In this document: piece after piece, positions 55,472 to 64,000 of the stretch
Numbering within the stretch: position 1 is the first letter of the stretch
Layout: each line of letters opens with the position of its first letter
From: Rhizobium sp. Root708
Lineage (GTDB): Bacteria > Pseudomonadota > Alphaproteobacteria > Rhizobiales > Rhizobiaceae
Reading direction: 5' to 3'
NCBI RefSeq assembly: GCF_001429725.1
Contig: NZ_LMHV01000012.1
Location: 62,875 to 126,874 of the forward strand
DNA: 64,000 bases
Notes under the pieces: model-generated
Seen by the model: only the letters and a program-made list of their open reading frames with translations
What the model was told of the DNA's origin: nothing
Database searches by the model: none
Translations under genes and position numbers: made by a program

Positions 55472-56074
55472 ATGAGCGACCGGCGCCATTTTCTGATTGT
55501 CCTGGCGCATCCGCTCGAAACGAGCTTCGCGGCTTCGGTCGCGGCGGCTGCTCGCGAAACACTGGAGGCCAACGGTCACAGCGTCGATCTGCTTGATCTT
55601 TACCGGGAGGATTTCGACCCGCGCCTGTCATCGGCGGAGCGCGTCGGATATTTCGATAGTCCCTACGACCTTTCGGGCGTGGCCGGCATCGTGACGCGGT
55701 TACGCGCCGCTGACGGTTTGGTGCTGGTCTTTCCGCAATGGTGGTTTAATTTCCCGGCGATCCTGAAAGGGTTCTTCGACCGCATTCTGGCGCCCGGCGT
55801 CGCGTTCACCCATGATCAGGCCGGTGGCCGCATCGTACCCGAGCTCACCAATATCAATACGCTCTGGGCGCTGACCAGCACCGGATCGCCTTGGTGGCTC
55901 GTGCATCTCTACATGGGCAACCCGGTTCGCCGCCTGCTGAAGCGCGGCATCGCCAATTTCTGCTCGAAATCCCTGAATTTCCGGATGCTCACGCTGCACG
56001 ACATGGATCGCGCCACGCCCGCGAAACGCGAGGCTCATCTGGCGCGCGTCAAGAAAAGCCTGAGCGCGATCTAG
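55472..56074 (+). CDS. Flavodoxin-like NAD(P)H dehydrogenase (quinone) (MdaB/KefF-like)
   Basis: A 200-residue flavoprotein: N-terminal FLIVLAHPLETSFAASV, VLVFPQWWFNFPAILKGFFDRIL, and ALTSTGSPWW around the flavin. It probably reduces quinones or nitro compounds with two electrons. Its ATG directly follows the xseA stop, so it is co-transcribed; there is no known functional tie. Confidence 0.9.
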   Translation: MSDRRHFLIVLAHPLETSFAASVAAAARETLEANGHSVDLLDLYREDFDPRLSSAERVGYFDSPYDLSGVAGIVTRLRAADGLVLVFPQWWFNFPAILKGFFDRILAPGVAFTHDQAGGRIVPELTNINTLWALTSTGSPWWLVHLYMGNPVRRLLKRGIANFCSKSLNFRMLTLHDMDRATPAKREAHLARVKKSLSAI

Positions 56075-56103
56075 CCGCACATTCGCCTGTCGCAAAACGC
56101 TGA

Positions 56104-56126
56104 CGCCCGCACGTTTTATGCGGGCG
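56104..56126. terminator. Hairpin between convergent quinone reductase-like and aminopeptidase genes
   Basis: CGCCCGCA pairs with TGCGGGCG around a 7-base loop. There is no strong T-run on either strand, so termination is only likely. Confidence 0.5.
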
Positions 56127-56164
56127 CCTCAGGTCTTGTTAGTCGGCTATTTGTCTGCCGAAGC

Positions 56165-57418
56165 TCAGGCCCACTCGCCCTGGCGCATGACCGGAACACG
56201 CGAGCCGTCGGGCTTGATGCCGTCGATATCGACCTTGTTCGATCCGATCATCCAGTCAATATGGATCAGGCTCGAATTGCCGCCCTGTGCCTTGATCTGC
56301 TCCTGGCTCAATTGCGCACCGTTGATGAAGCACTTCGAGTAGCACTGGCCGAGAGCGATGTGGCACGACGCGTTTTCATCGAACAGCGTGTTGTAGAACA
56401 GGATGCCGCTCGCCGAGATCGGCGAGGAATGCGGCACCAGCGCCACTTCGCCGAGGCGGCGTGCGCCTTCGTCGGTATCGAGAACCTTGTTCAACACTTC
56501 CTCGCCGCGCGACGCCTTGGCCTCGACAATCCGGCCGCCTTCGAATTTCACCCGGATGTTGTCGATCAGCGTGCCCTGGTGCGACAGCGGCTTGGTGCTC
56601 GAGACGTAACCTTCCACGCGCAGCGCATGCGGCGTCGTGAAGACTTCCTCGGTCGGGATGTTCGGGTTGCAGGTGACGCCGTTCTTCGCCGTGGATGCGC
56701 CGCCATGCCATTCGTGCCCGTCGGCAAGCCCGACGGTCAGATCCGTGCCTGGTCCCTTGAAATGCAGCGATGCGAAGCGCTGACCGTTCAGCCAGGCGGA
56801 GCGCTTTGCAAGATTGGCGTTATGCTCCGCCCATGCGGCGATCGGATCCTCGCGATCGACACGGGAAGCGGCAAAGATCGCCTTCGCAAGCTTGGCGACC
56901 GCGATCGGCTCCGGATCGTTAGGGAACACCAGCTTTGCCCAGGAGGGGTTGGGGTAGGAGACGATGTTCCAGTTGATGTCGAAATTGGAGATCTTCTCGA
57001 GCGCCGGCTTGTAGGCGGTCGAGTTCGCGCGATTGGCCCGTCCGACCTTTGACGGATCCTGCTCGGAAAGAAGCATCGGGTTGTCGCCGGCGACCGCAAG
57101 CCGCGCGGCACCACCCTCATAGGCCTTCGCCATGCCTTCGTAGAGCCAGTTCGAGGCGCGATCGAAGCTCGCCTCGTTGCCATACTGATAGCGCGCCAGC
57201 GTCGATTCCTCGTCGGAATAGAACGCCGTCACGAGCCCGGCTCCGGCTTGGTAGGCATGCTTGGTGATCAGCCGCACCAGCGGCAGCGCTACCACAGGGG
57301 CGGTGACGACGAGATCCTGGCCGCTCTGTAGCTGCAACCCCACCTTGACGGCGACTTCGGCGAGCTTGTCGAGCTTGATGGGGTCTATGGCGTTCTGGCT
57401 TTGCGGCATGACGTTCAT
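56165..57418 (-). CDS. M29 family aminopeptidase
   Basis: A 417-residue thermophilic-aminopeptidase-family enzyme. The co-catalytic metal residues appear in IPTEEVFTTPH, VALVPHSSPIS, and in CHIALGQCYSKC plus IHIDWMIGS near the end. It releases N-terminal amino acids in the cytoplasm. AGGTG precedes the ATG at 57418; a second in-frame ATG lies at 57409. Confidence 0.94.
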   Translation of the reverse strand: MNVMPQSQNAIDPIKLDKLAEVAVKVGLQLQSGQDLVVTAPVVALPLVRLITKHAYQAGAGLVTAFYSDEESTLARYQYGNEASFDRASNWLYEGMAKAYEGGAARLAVAGDNPMLLSEQDPSKVGRANRANSTAYKPALEKISNFDINWNIVSYPNPSWAKLVFPNDPEPIAVAKLAKAIFAASRVDREDPIAAWAEHNANLAKRSAWLNGQRFASLHFKGPGTDLTVGLADGHEWHGGASTAKNGVTCNPNIPTEEVFTTPHALRVEGYVSSTKPLSHQGTLIDNIRVKFEGGRIVEAKASRGEEVLNKVLDTDEGARRLGEVALVPHSSPISASGILFYNTLFDENASCHIALGQCYSKCFINGAQLSQEQIKAQGGNSSLIHIDWMIGSNKVDIDGIKPDGSRVPVMRQGEWA

Positions 57419-57493
57419 AATCGATCACCTTCTTGAAAAACGGACAGAGTGAGAGAGAGTTAGATCGCTTTGCGGCGAAAATGAAGCACGGCT

Positions 57494-57967
57494 CTAAGCA
57501 ATGAGCGGCGCCGCGCTTGCCTTCAGCGCCTTGAGTGCGTCCTGCGGCGCAAGCCGGACCTGCAAGCCGCGTTGGCCGCCGTTGATGTAGACGAGGGCCT
57601 CGTTCATCGCCACTTCCTCGATCGCCGTCGGCACGGCCTTCCTCTGGCCGAACGGACTGATGCCGCCGACGTGGTATCCTGTCAGACGTTCAGCGTCGGC
57701 GGGCTTCATCATGTTCGCGGATTTGCCGCCGAAGGCGGCGGCGAGCTTCTTCATGCTCACCTCGCGGTCGGAGGGGACGACGACGCAGACAGCTTTCCCG
57801 TCGACTTCGGCCATCAGCGTCTTGAGCACCCGATGCGGCTCTTCGCCAAGCGCTTCAGCCGCCTGCAGACCCACGCGCTCTGCATTCGGGTCGTAATCAT
57901 AGGTGTGAACGGTAAAGGTCACGCCTGCTTTGGCCAAAACCTGCGTGGCGCGCGTCGTCTTCGACAT
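57494..57967 (-). CDS. ybaK: Cys-tRNA(Pro)/Cys-tRNA(Cys) deacylase YbaK
   Basis: A 157-residue trans-editing enzyme of the YbaK/ProX family. Features are VHTYDYDPNAERVGLQAAEALG, VLKTLMAEVDGK with the conserved Lys, VVVPSDREVSMKKLAAAFG and GGISPFGQRKAVPT. It clears mischarged Cys-tRNA-Pro. It starts 3 bases after the ArsC-like gene stop. Confidence 0.93.
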   Translation of the reverse strand: MSKTTRATQVLAKAGVTFTVHTYDYDPNAERVGLQAAEALGEEPHRVLKTLMAEVDGKAVCVVVPSDREVSMKKLAAAFGGKSANMMKPADAERLTGYHVGGISPFGQRKAVPTAIEEVAMNEALVYINGGQRGLQVRLAPQDALKALKASAAPLIA

Positions 57968-57970
57968 GGA

Positions 57971-58321
57971 TCAGTCCTTGAAGAAGGCGCCGTAGATATC
58001 GGGTTTGAAGCCAACCAGCAGCTTGCCGTCGGCTTCGACGACCGGTCGCTTGATCATCGACGGCTGCTCAAGCATCAGTTCGATCGCCTTCTCTCGGTCG
58101 AGATTTTCACGGGCGTTGTCGGGCAGCTTGCGGAAGGTCGTGCCGGCGCGGTTGAGAACCGTTTCCCAGCCGGCCTCCTGCGTCCATTTCGCCAGATGCG
58201 CCCGGTCGATGCCGGAGGTCTTATAGTCGTGGAAGTCGTAAGCGACGTCGTGCTCTTCCAGCCAGCTGCGGGCCTTCTTCATCGTGTCGCAGTTCTTGAT
58301 GCCATAGACGGTGACAGTCAT
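57971..58321 (-). CDS. ArsC/Spx-family reductase-like protein (YffB-like)
   Basis: A 116-residue thioredoxin-fold protein: VYGIKNCDTMKKARSWLEEH with the single N-terminal Cys, WETVLNRAGTTFRKL, and the end IKRPVVEADGKLLVGF. The resistance-type arsenate reductase pattern (HCGTSR-like) is not present, so YffB-like function is more probable. The ATG abuts the TGA of the upstream gene. Confidence 0.9.
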   Translation of the reverse strand: MTVTVYGIKNCDTMKKARSWLEEHDVAYDFHDYKTSGIDRAHLAKWTQEAGWETVLNRAGTTFRKLPDNARENLDREKAIELMLEQPSMIKRPVVEADGKLLVGFKPDIYGAFFKD

Positions 58322-59380
58322 TCAGTTCTCCAGCGTTCCGGCCTTGCGCACAGCCTTGCTGGCGGCCTTGCAGGCAATTTTCATCAGGTCGGCGCGGCGG
58401 CGAACCAGACGTGCCGAGCATCGCGTCAGGATCAGGCCGGCCTGCGGCGCGCGCACCTCGACCGTGCCGTCGGGCATGCCGGGCCGGGTGATGATCGTCG
58501 CCAGCAAATCGCCTTCGCTGACCTGATCGCCGAGGTTGCGATGGAAGAGCAAGGTGCCCGCTTCGGGCGCCCGGATCATCTCGACATTGTCGAGCGGAAC
58601 GGCAGGCCCGGCAAATGGCGAAAGCGTCACGGGCACATCGATCGCGCCACGCTTGGCGAGGAACTTGAACAGTCCTTCCGCATCCTTCTTCGCCAGATCA
58701 GGATAGACGTCGCGTCCGCCGCGAAGCTCTACCGTGACCGAGAGCTTGCCCGGCAACTGCGTTTTCTTCTCGCCCGCCGTTTCGTGTTTCCAGGCATGGC
58801 CGACCGCCTCTTCGAAGGCCGAACTCTCGCCGTCCGAGAGCAATACGGCCTCCATGTCGAGCGCCGATGCAAGGTCGGACGCTTCAGGCCAGAAGGCGTC
58901 GTCGATATAGGCATACTGCAGCGATTCATCGTCGCAATGCAGGTCGATCACCAGATCGCAGCCGAGCGCCATGTGCATCAGCTGTCGCTTCAGCCGGTCG
59001 ACCGCATCGTAGCGGCTGAGATTGGCCACGAGCCCATCGCGCTCCTTGACTGAGATCAGCGGGAATTCGCGGTTGAAATTGGTCCGGGTGCCCAGGTCGA
59101 AGCGGCCCTGAAGTTCGCCGAAATGCGACTGTGCCGCGCCAACAGGATTGGCATGCGGGATGATGGTGATATCGTTGCGGATCTGGCCGGCACTCTCGGC
59201 CTTGCGCAGCATCTCGCAGAGAAAATGGACAAGCGCCGTGCCCGGCAGTTCGTTGGCATGCAGGGCGGCCTGGATGTGAATCTTCGGCGCGTCAGGGTCG
59301 CTGCCCTTGAAGCGCAGCACCGGAAGCCGCCACTCGATACCTGCCGTATCGCCTGAAATGATGATCTCGGACGTATCCAT
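58322..59380 (-). CDS. Succinylglutamate desuccinylase/aspartoacylase (M14) family deacylase
   Basis: A 352-residue zinc enzyme. Metal ligands are in ALHANELPG (His and Glu) and DLHCDDES (His), the catalytic Glu probably in VTVELRGG. The C-terminal part (MIRAPEAGTLLFHRNLGDQVSEGDLLA) is a lipoyl-like beta-barrel common in this branch. Deacylates an N-acyl amino acid; exact substrate unknown. The ATG at 59380 has GGAG at good spacing, unlike the one at 59401. It leads the arsC-like and ybaK genes. Confidence 0.9.
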   Translation of the reverse strand: MDTSEIIISGDTAGIEWRLPVLRFKGSDPDAPKIHIQAALHANELPGTALVHFLCEMLRKAESAGQIRNDITIIPHANPVGAAQSHFGELQGRFDLGTRTNFNREFPLISVKERDGLVANLSRYDAVDRLKRQLMHMALGCDLVIDLHCDDESLQYAYIDDAFWPEASDLASALDMEAVLLSDGESSAFEEAVGHAWKHETAGEKKTQLPGKLSVTVELRGGRDVYPDLAKKDAEGLFKFLAKRGAIDVPVTLSPFAGPAVPLDNVEMIRAPEAGTLLFHRNLGDQVSEGDLLATIITRPGMPDGTVEVRAPQAGLILTRCSARLVRRRADLMKIACKAASKAVRKAGTLEN

Positions 59381-59445
59381 TGCTGTCTCCGCTGCTGCCA
59401 TTGCTGCAGGAGCTTTAAGCGTGTTCCTGCTGTAGAGGCAAGCCG

Positions 59446-60063
59446 TCAGCCACGGTTCTGTAGCGGCCAGCGCGCGATCGGCTGGTAGGCTTGCTCACCC
59501 GGCCGCTTGTGCAGCAGCACGAACTCCCGCACAGGGAGGACGACCGGCACCTCGAGCTCGGTTCTGGCAATGACGTCATCGGCGTAGAACAGCGTCGCGT
59601 GCGGCTGGAAATCGATCTTCACGTGAGGGTCGCAGCCAATGGCATGCATCTCGATGCCGATCCGGACATGCAGCTGACGCAGAAGCTCGCGACCACCATT
59701 GCCTGACAACACGATCGCGTTGCGCGGCGCGGTCTTGAACGTCGCGACATGGTCGAAGCTTAGATCGAAACAACAGGCGTCGATCGCCGATGCCGCCCGG
59801 CAGGCAGCGAAGATCATCTCGTCCTTGATGCGCTCGGCGCTGCCAACGCCGTAGAGCGAAACATGTAGCCGCTCCGGCAGCAAGGGCGAGAGGAGAGCGT
59901 CGTGGTCTCGCTGCAGTTTTTGCTGGATCTCCAGGCAGTGCTGTCTGGCTTCGCAATCCGGCAGGATCGCGAAAAACAGGGTTTCTTTGCCAAATCTTGA
60001 CGATTTCGGGTGCATCCTGCGGCTTGTGAAATCGAAGGACGATTGCGTGTTCTGTTCGTGCAT
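59446..60063 (-). CDS. 2H-phosphoesterase of the RNA 2',3'-cyclic phosphodiesterase (LigT/ThpR-like) type
   Basis: About 205 residues. Both HxS/T motifs are present: HVSLYG near residue 67 and HATLFY near residue 155. Such enzymes open 2',3'-cyclic phosphates on RNA or related small molecules. Start uncertain: 60063 (MHEQNTQ) or 60081. It is the second 2H-type protein in the window, unrelated in sequence to the DUF1045 one. Confidence 0.85.
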   Translation of the reverse strand: MHEQNTQSSFDFTSRRMHPKSSRFGKETLFFAILPDCEARQHCLEIQQKLQRDHDALLSPLLPERLHVSLYGVGSAERIKDEMIFAACRAASAIDACCFDLSFDHVATFKTAPRNAIVLSGNGGRELLRQLHVRIGIEMHAIGCDPHVKIDFQPHATLFYADDVIARTELEVPVVLPVREFVLLHKRPGEQAYQPIARWPLQNRG

Positions 60064-60186
60064 GACCAACCACCGGAGCATCGGCCCCGCCTCTGTCTAT
60101 CCAGGGAACGCGAGGATGGTAGCAGGTGAACTGAGGAAATCAAGAACAAAAGAAGAACATTCAGCATCGATGCCGGGAGTCTTGTC

Positions 60187-61416
60187 ATGCGTATCCTGAT
60201 GGCCTGCGCGGCCTTTCCGCCCTTCATCGATGGCGGCGGCCCGATTTCGGCGATGATGGTCGCCAAGCTCTTGATCGCGGCTGGTCACGACCTCGAAGTC
60301 GTGAACGTCTCGGGTGAGGACAAGCACGAGGTCTATGACGGCGTGCCGGTGCACCGCCTGAAGACGCTGAACATCGACTGGAATTACCGTCTACCTCGGC
60401 CGGGCTGGAAGAAGCTGATCTGGCACGCGCTGGAGAATTTCAATCCGCGCGCCTATCTCGTCATGCGCCGCGAAATCCGCCGCTTCAAGCCGGATATCGT
60501 GCTGACCGACAGCATCGAAAACATCAACGTCGCCACCTGGGCGGCAGCCAAGCGCTCAGGCGTGCCGGTCTGCCATATCCTGCGCAGCGCCTTTCTGCTC
60601 TGCTGGAAGGCCAGCATGCGGCGCGGCGACGACAATTGCGTGCGCGCCTGTTCCTCCTGCCAGGTTTCGTCCTACGGCAAGAAATTCTTCTCGCGCTATG
60701 TCGATGCCGTGATCGGCGAAACCGATTTCATCATCGGCCGCCACACCGAGCATGATTATTTCCCCAATGCCAGCACCCACCGCGTGCCCGGCGCCGTCCC
60801 GCCGATCGCCCACAGCGAACCGCGCAAACAGCCGGAGGGGCCGATGCGCTTCGGCTTCATCGGCGTGCATGATCCGGTGAAGGGCCTCGATACGCTCGCC
60901 CGCGCCGCCCATCGGCTGGTCAACGACCAGAACGTCCGCTTCGTCATCGCCGGCAGCGCCAAGAGCGATTATTCGAAGTCGTTGCCGCAGAAATTTCCGG
61001 GCGAAAACACCAAATTCCTCGGCTGGACCAAGCCCGAGGATTTCTTCCCGCAGATCGACGTGCTGGTCGTGCCCTCGCTCTTTCGCGAGCCCTTCGGCCG
61101 CGTGGTGATCGAGGCCTTCGCGCAAGGCGTCCCCGTCATCGGCGCCCGTTCCGGCGGCATTCCGGAATCGATCGATCCCGGCAAGGACGGCTATCTCTTC
61201 GACCCCGGCGACGACAAGGCGCTGGCCGCCGAGATCGCCTCCATGGCGGCGAAGCCCGAGGCCATTCCGGCGTTGTCGCGCGCAGCCCTTGAGGCCGCGC
61301 GCCGCTACGAGCCGCAAAAGATCGCCGCCGGCTTCGACGCCGTTTTCGCCAAGCTGCGCCCGGATTTGGCAAAGCCAGCCCAAGAGGAAGCCGAGCCCCG
61401 GCAGGCACGCGGCTGA
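60187..61416 (+). CDS. GT4 family glycosyltransferase
   Basis: A 409-residue GT-B enzyme. N-terminal half: MRILMACAAFPPFIDGGGP and the acceptor side; C-terminal half: donor site (FGFIGVHDPVKGLDTLARAA, VPSLFREPFGRVVIEAFAQGVPVIGARSGGIPE) with the EX7E pattern. It includes a Cys cluster (CVRACSSC) in the middle. Likely makes a surface polysaccharide. GGGAG precedes the ATG. It stands alone. Confidence 0.92.
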   Translation: MRILMACAAFPPFIDGGGPISAMMVAKLLIAAGHDLEVVNVSGEDKHEVYDGVPVHRLKTLNIDWNYRLPRPGWKKLIWHALENFNPRAYLVMRREIRRFKPDIVLTDSIENINVATWAAAKRSGVPVCHILRSAFLLCWKASMRRGDDNCVRACSSCQVSSYGKKFFSRYVDAVIGETDFIIGRHTEHDYFPNASTHRVPGAVPPIAHSEPRKQPEGPMRFGFIGVHDPVKGLDTLARAAHRLVNDQNVRFVIAGSAKSDYSKSLPQKFPGENTKFLGWTKPEDFFPQIDVLVVPSLFREPFGRVVIEAFAQGVPVIGARSGGIPESIDPGKDGYLFDPGDDKALAAEIASMAAKPEAIPALSRAALEAARRYEPQKIAAGFDAVFAKLRPDLAKPAQEEAEPRQARG

Positions 61417-61524
61417 TCGCCAGTTCGCACGCGCAAGAAACGGGTTGAATTCTTAGCCAGCAGGTACGATTTTGGGGTGAGGCCGATCCTATGGCCGAAG
61501 CTCCAGTATCGGGAGGCGAGACCC

Positions 61525-62085
61525 ATGGCTCATCAAGCGCAGCATTACGCCATCTTCGAAACCGCGGGCGGCTTCTGCGGCATCGCATGGAACGCCATCG
61601 GCATCACCCGTTTCCAGCTGCCGACATCAAGCGCTGATGCCACCGAACGCCTGCTGCTGCGCCGCGTCCCCGATGCCGAGCCGTCAGCCTCGACGCCTGA
61701 CATCGCGCAGGCCATCGCCGCCGTGAAGCGCTATTTCGCCGGGGAGTCGATCGACTTCTCCGACCTCGCGCTCGATCTCGCCGGCCAGGACGATTTTTTC
61801 CGCGACATCTACGCCGCCGCCCGCCGCCTGCGCTGGGGCGAAACGACCACCTACGGCGCTCTCGCCAAAGAGCTCGGCCACGGCCCCGAAGCCGCCCGCG
61901 ACGTCGGTCAGGCCATGGCCAGGAACCCTATCGCGCTCATCATCCCCTGCCACCGCGTTCTCGCCGCCGGCAACAAGATCGGCGGCTTCTCGGCCCCCGG
62001 CGGCTCGGTGTCGAAGGCGCGCATGCTGGAGCTGGAGGGTGTGAAGATGGCGCCCCCGAAGCCGGTGCAGCAGTCGTTGTTTTGA
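61525..62085 (+). CDS. ogt: Methylated-DNA-[protein]-cysteine S-methyltransferase
   Basis: A 186-residue suicide repair protein. Active site IIPCHRVLAAGNKIGGFS with the acceptor Cys in PCHR, and the HTH helix TTTYGALAKELG. It removes O6-methyl from guanine and O4-methyl from thymine. The GGGAGGCGAG before the ATG at 61525 sets the start; the 61477 ATG is upstream of that site. Its stop is 2 bases from the stop of the convergent VapC gene. Confidence 0.94.
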   Translation: MAHQAQHYAIFETAGGFCGIAWNAIGITRFQLPTSSADATERLLLRRVPDAEPSASTPDIAQAIAAVKRYFAGESIDFSDLALDLAGQDDFFRDIYAAARRLRWGETTTYGALAKELGHGPEAARDVGQAMARNPIALIIPCHRVLAAGNKIGGFSAPGGSVSKARMLELEGVKMAPPKPVQQSLF

Positions 62086-62087
62086 GT

Positions 62088-62477
62088 TCAGGGTTCGCGG
62101 ACGAACGGGTGGCCCGCGGCATGCGCTGCCTTGATGAACTTGCGATCGAACGTGACCAAGGCGTCGCAATGCTGGACGCGAAGCAGATGCAGCGCATCCG
62201 CAAAGTCCATGCCTTTTTCAACGAGATCGAATGCGGCAGCCACCAAGTCGGCATCTTCGATCGTCACACTCGGCATGCCCGCGAAGATGCGCAGCGAGTT
62301 CACGATATCCGTCCGAGAAAAGCCGAAGGTCGTCCTGAGAACCGAGGCCACCTCCATCACGACCGTGGCGGCAACGAAAACGCTCTCAGTGTCGATAATT
62401 TCACGAGCCCGAAGCGACTGCTCAGGATGGTCGCCTGCTATGTACCGCACGATAAGGTTCGTATCGATAGCGATCAT
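62088..62477 (-). CDS. PIN-domain ribonuclease toxin (VapC-like)
   Basis: A 129-residue PIN nuclease with conserved acids: D5 in MIAIDTNLIVRYI, Glu in VVMEVASVL, Asp in MDFADALHL, Asp in ALVTFDRKF. It probably cleaves RNA as the toxin of a type II pair. Its start overlaps the AbrB-type antitoxin stop by 4 bases, so they are coupled. Confidence 0.92.
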   Translation of the reverse strand: MIAIDTNLIVRYIAGDHPEQSLRAREIIDTESVFVAATVVMEVASVLRTTFGFSRTDIVNSLRIFAGMPSVTIEDADLVAAAFDLVEKGMDFADALHLLRVQHCDALVTFDRKFIKAAHAAGHPFVREP

Positions 62478-62764
62478 GTTTCCGAATCGCGACTGCGCGC
62501 ATAGCGAGCCTTTGCCTCGGCCGCGACACCGGCGTCCATCTCTTCAAGCGTCTTCGGCTCGCCCTTGTATGCCAAGATTCCGAACGCCGAGCCCTGCGGC
62601 GTGGGCGCAAACGCCGGAGCCTGCTTGAGCAGAACGCCGTCTGGCGTTTCCTCAACGATCAGACGCGTACCGGCTTCCCAGTCCCGCCGCCGGCGGATTG
62701 CCTTGGGTAGAATGACCTGCCCTTTGGTCGAGACGGTCGTGATCAGGATTTCGCTCTGCGCCAT
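62474..62764 (-). CDS. AbrB/MazE-type antitoxin (VapB-like)
   Basis: A 96-residue protein with a SpoVT-AbrB DNA-binding domain (ILITTVSTKGQVILPKAIRRRRDWEAGTRLIVEE split into short motifs) and a C-terminal toxin-binding region. It is expected to neutralise the PIN toxin and repress the shared promoter. Confidence 0.9.
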   Translation of the reverse strand: MAQSEILITTVSTKGQVILPKAIRRRRDWEAGTRLIVEETPDGVLLKQAPAFAPTPQGSAFGILAYKGEPKTLEEMDAGVAAEAKARYARSRDSET

Positions 62765-62831
62765 CGCTTGAATTCCAGAGGTAAGACGGATGTAAGATAA
62801 TCCGCCTTGCCCCTGTCTTCAACCCCGAGCC

Positions 62832-64000
62832 TCACTCCCACTCGATCGTGCCCGGTGGCTTGCTGGTCACATCATACACCACGCGGTTGATCCCGCGCAC
62901 TTCGTTGATGATGCGGGTCGCGGCGCGGCCGAGGAACTCCATGTCGTAGTGGTAGAAATCCGCCGTCATGCCGTCGACGGAGGTCACGGCGCGCAGTGCG
63001 CAGACGAATTCGTAGGTGCGGCCATCGCCCATGACGCCGACGGTCTGGACCGGGAGTAGCACGGCGAAAGCCTGCCAGATCGCGTCGTAGAGACCGGCCT
63101 TGCGGATTTCGTCGAGATAGATGGCGTCGGCTTCGCGCAGAATCTCCAGCTTTTCGCGGGTGATGCCGCCGGGGCAGCGGATCGCGAGGCCGGGGCCGGG
63201 GAAGGGGTGGCGGCCGATGAACGAGTCAGGCAGGCCGAGCTCCTTGCCGAGCACGCGCACTTCGTCCTTGAAGAGTTCGCGCAGCGGCTCGACGAGCTGC
63301 ATGTTCATGCGCTCGGGCAGGCCGCCGACATTGTGGTGCGACTTGATCGTCACCGACGGGCCGCCGGTGAAGGAAACGCTTTCGATCACGTCGGGATAGA
63401 GCGTGCCCTGGCCGAGGAAATCGGCGCCGCCGAGCTTCTTGGCTTCTTCCTCAAAAGTCTCGATGAACAAACGGCCGATGATCTTGCGCTTGGTCTCGGG
63501 GTCGGAAACGCCCTCGAGCTCGCCGATGAACTTGTCGGCTGCATCGACGTGGATCAGGTGCAGATTGTAGTGTTCGCGGAACATGGCGACGACATTGGCC
63601 GCCTCGTCCTTGCGCATCAGGCCGTGGTCGACGAGTACGCAGGTGAGCTTGTCGCCGATCGCCTCGTGGATCAGGAGTGCCGCGACCGAGCTGTCGACGC
63701 CGCCGGAAAGAGCGCAAAGCACGCGCTTGTCGCCGACCTGCTTGCGGATATCTTCGACCGCCTTCTGGCGGTAGGCAGACATCGACCAGTCGCCCTTGAT
63801 GCCGGCGATGTTGTGAATGAAGTTGCCGATCAGCTTGGCGCCATCGGGCGTGTGGACCACCTCAGGGTGGAACTGCACGCCGTAATACTTGCGCTTCTCG
63901 TCGGCGATGAAGGCGTAGGGCGCGTTCGGCGAGGTCGCAACGACCTTGAAGCCTTCAGGCAATGCCGTGACGCGGTCGCCATGGCTCATCCAGACCTGGT
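62832..64000 (-). CDS. guaA: GMP synthase, 5' part beyond the window edge
   Basis: The C-terminal portion of GuaA, about 389 residues, running off the right edge. It holds the end of the glutamine amidotransferase domain ([12 protein letters not shown]), the ATP-pyrophosphatase P-loop ([15 protein letters not shown]) and the C-terminal dimerisation domain ([26 protein letters not shown]). It converts XMP to GMP using glutamine and ATP. The amidotransferase nucleophile is outside the window. Confidence 0.97.
   Translation of the reverse strand, partial: QVWMSHGDRVTALPEGFKVVATSPNAPYAFIADEKRKYYGVQFHPEVVHTPDGAKLIGNFIHNIAGIKGDWSMSAYRQKAVEDIRKQVGDKRVLCALSGGVDSSVAALLIHEAIGDKLTCVLVDHGLMRKDEAANVVAMFREHYNLHLIHVDAADKFIGELEGVSDPETKRKIIGRLFIETFEEEAKKLGGADFLGQGTLYPDVIESVSFTGGPSVTIKSHHNVGGLPERMNMQLVEPLRELFKDEVRVLGKELGLPDSFIGRHPFPGPGLAIRCPGGITREKLEILREADAIYLDEIRKAGLYDAIWQAFAVLLPVQTVGVMGDGRTYEFVCALRAVTSVDGMTADFYHYDMEFLGRAATRIINEVRGINRVVYDVTSKPPGTIEWE

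Overview
The window is a chromosomal segment from an alphaproteobacterium of the order Hyphomicrobiales, most likely Rhizobiaceae (Rhizobium, Agrobacterium or Sinorhizobium type). The evidence is high GC with C/G-rich third positions, a phoCDET-like phnC-phnD-phnE-phnE transporter, an mbfA gene behind an Irr-type iron box, a polA/marR intergenic region holding an alpha-r7-like small RNA, and a RIME-like palindromic repeat. Nearly all of it is ordinary chromosome. No prophage, insertion sequence, CRISPR array, rRNA or tRNA is visible.

Layout. 0.5-7.8 kb: a phosphonate/phosphate uptake and phosphonate catabolism block (phnC, phnD, two phnE, a DUF1045 2H-phosphoesterase, phnM, phnN, a GrpB-family gene), with a Pho-box-like site before each half. 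7.9-9.4 kb: a small accessory patch (thermonuclease-like protein, short unknown gene, VOC protein). 9.6-16.0 kb: a membrane-less FtsK, DNA polymerase I, a probable small RNA and a MarR regulator. 16.0-23.8 kb: an MHYT-GGDEF-EAL protein, an M20 dipeptidase, two small genes and a bifunctional class A penicillin-binding protein. 24.0-29.6 kb: dnaK-dnaJ behind an RpoH-like promoter, then a class III cyclase-TolB-TPR protein. 29.7-33.0 kb: XRE regulator, MbfA, transglutaminase-like peptidase, alpha/beta hydrolase.

33.2-43.1 kb is a translation block: infC (apparent AUU start), rpmI-rplT and pheS-pheT. It is interrupted twice. Between infC and rpmI lie two low-complexity secreted proteins and a two-component system. 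Between pheS and pheT lies a DUF4160/DUF2442 pair. 43.1-53.7 kb is mixed metabolism: two aldo/keto reductases, LysR regulator, DUF892 protein, GNAT, Gfo/Idh oxidoreductase, a GtrA/GT2 pair divergent from a large GT-C-like membrane protein, and an orphan GTA-type spike-base protein. 53.9-64.0 kb holds xseA, a quinone reductase-like flavoprotein, an M29 aminopeptidase, ybaK, an ArsC-like protein, an AspA/AstE-like deacylase, a second 2H-phosphoesterase, a GT4, ogt, a VapBC-type pair and the 3' part of guaA.

How parts connect. PhnD, PhnC and the PhnE subunits import the substrate; PhnM and PhnN carry out late C-P lyase steps. The phnG-L core and phnP are absent from the window, so they must lie elsewhere or be replaced. 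MbfA exports iron under Irr control. The PepSY-like proteins plus sensor kinase look like a self-contained envelope-sensing module.
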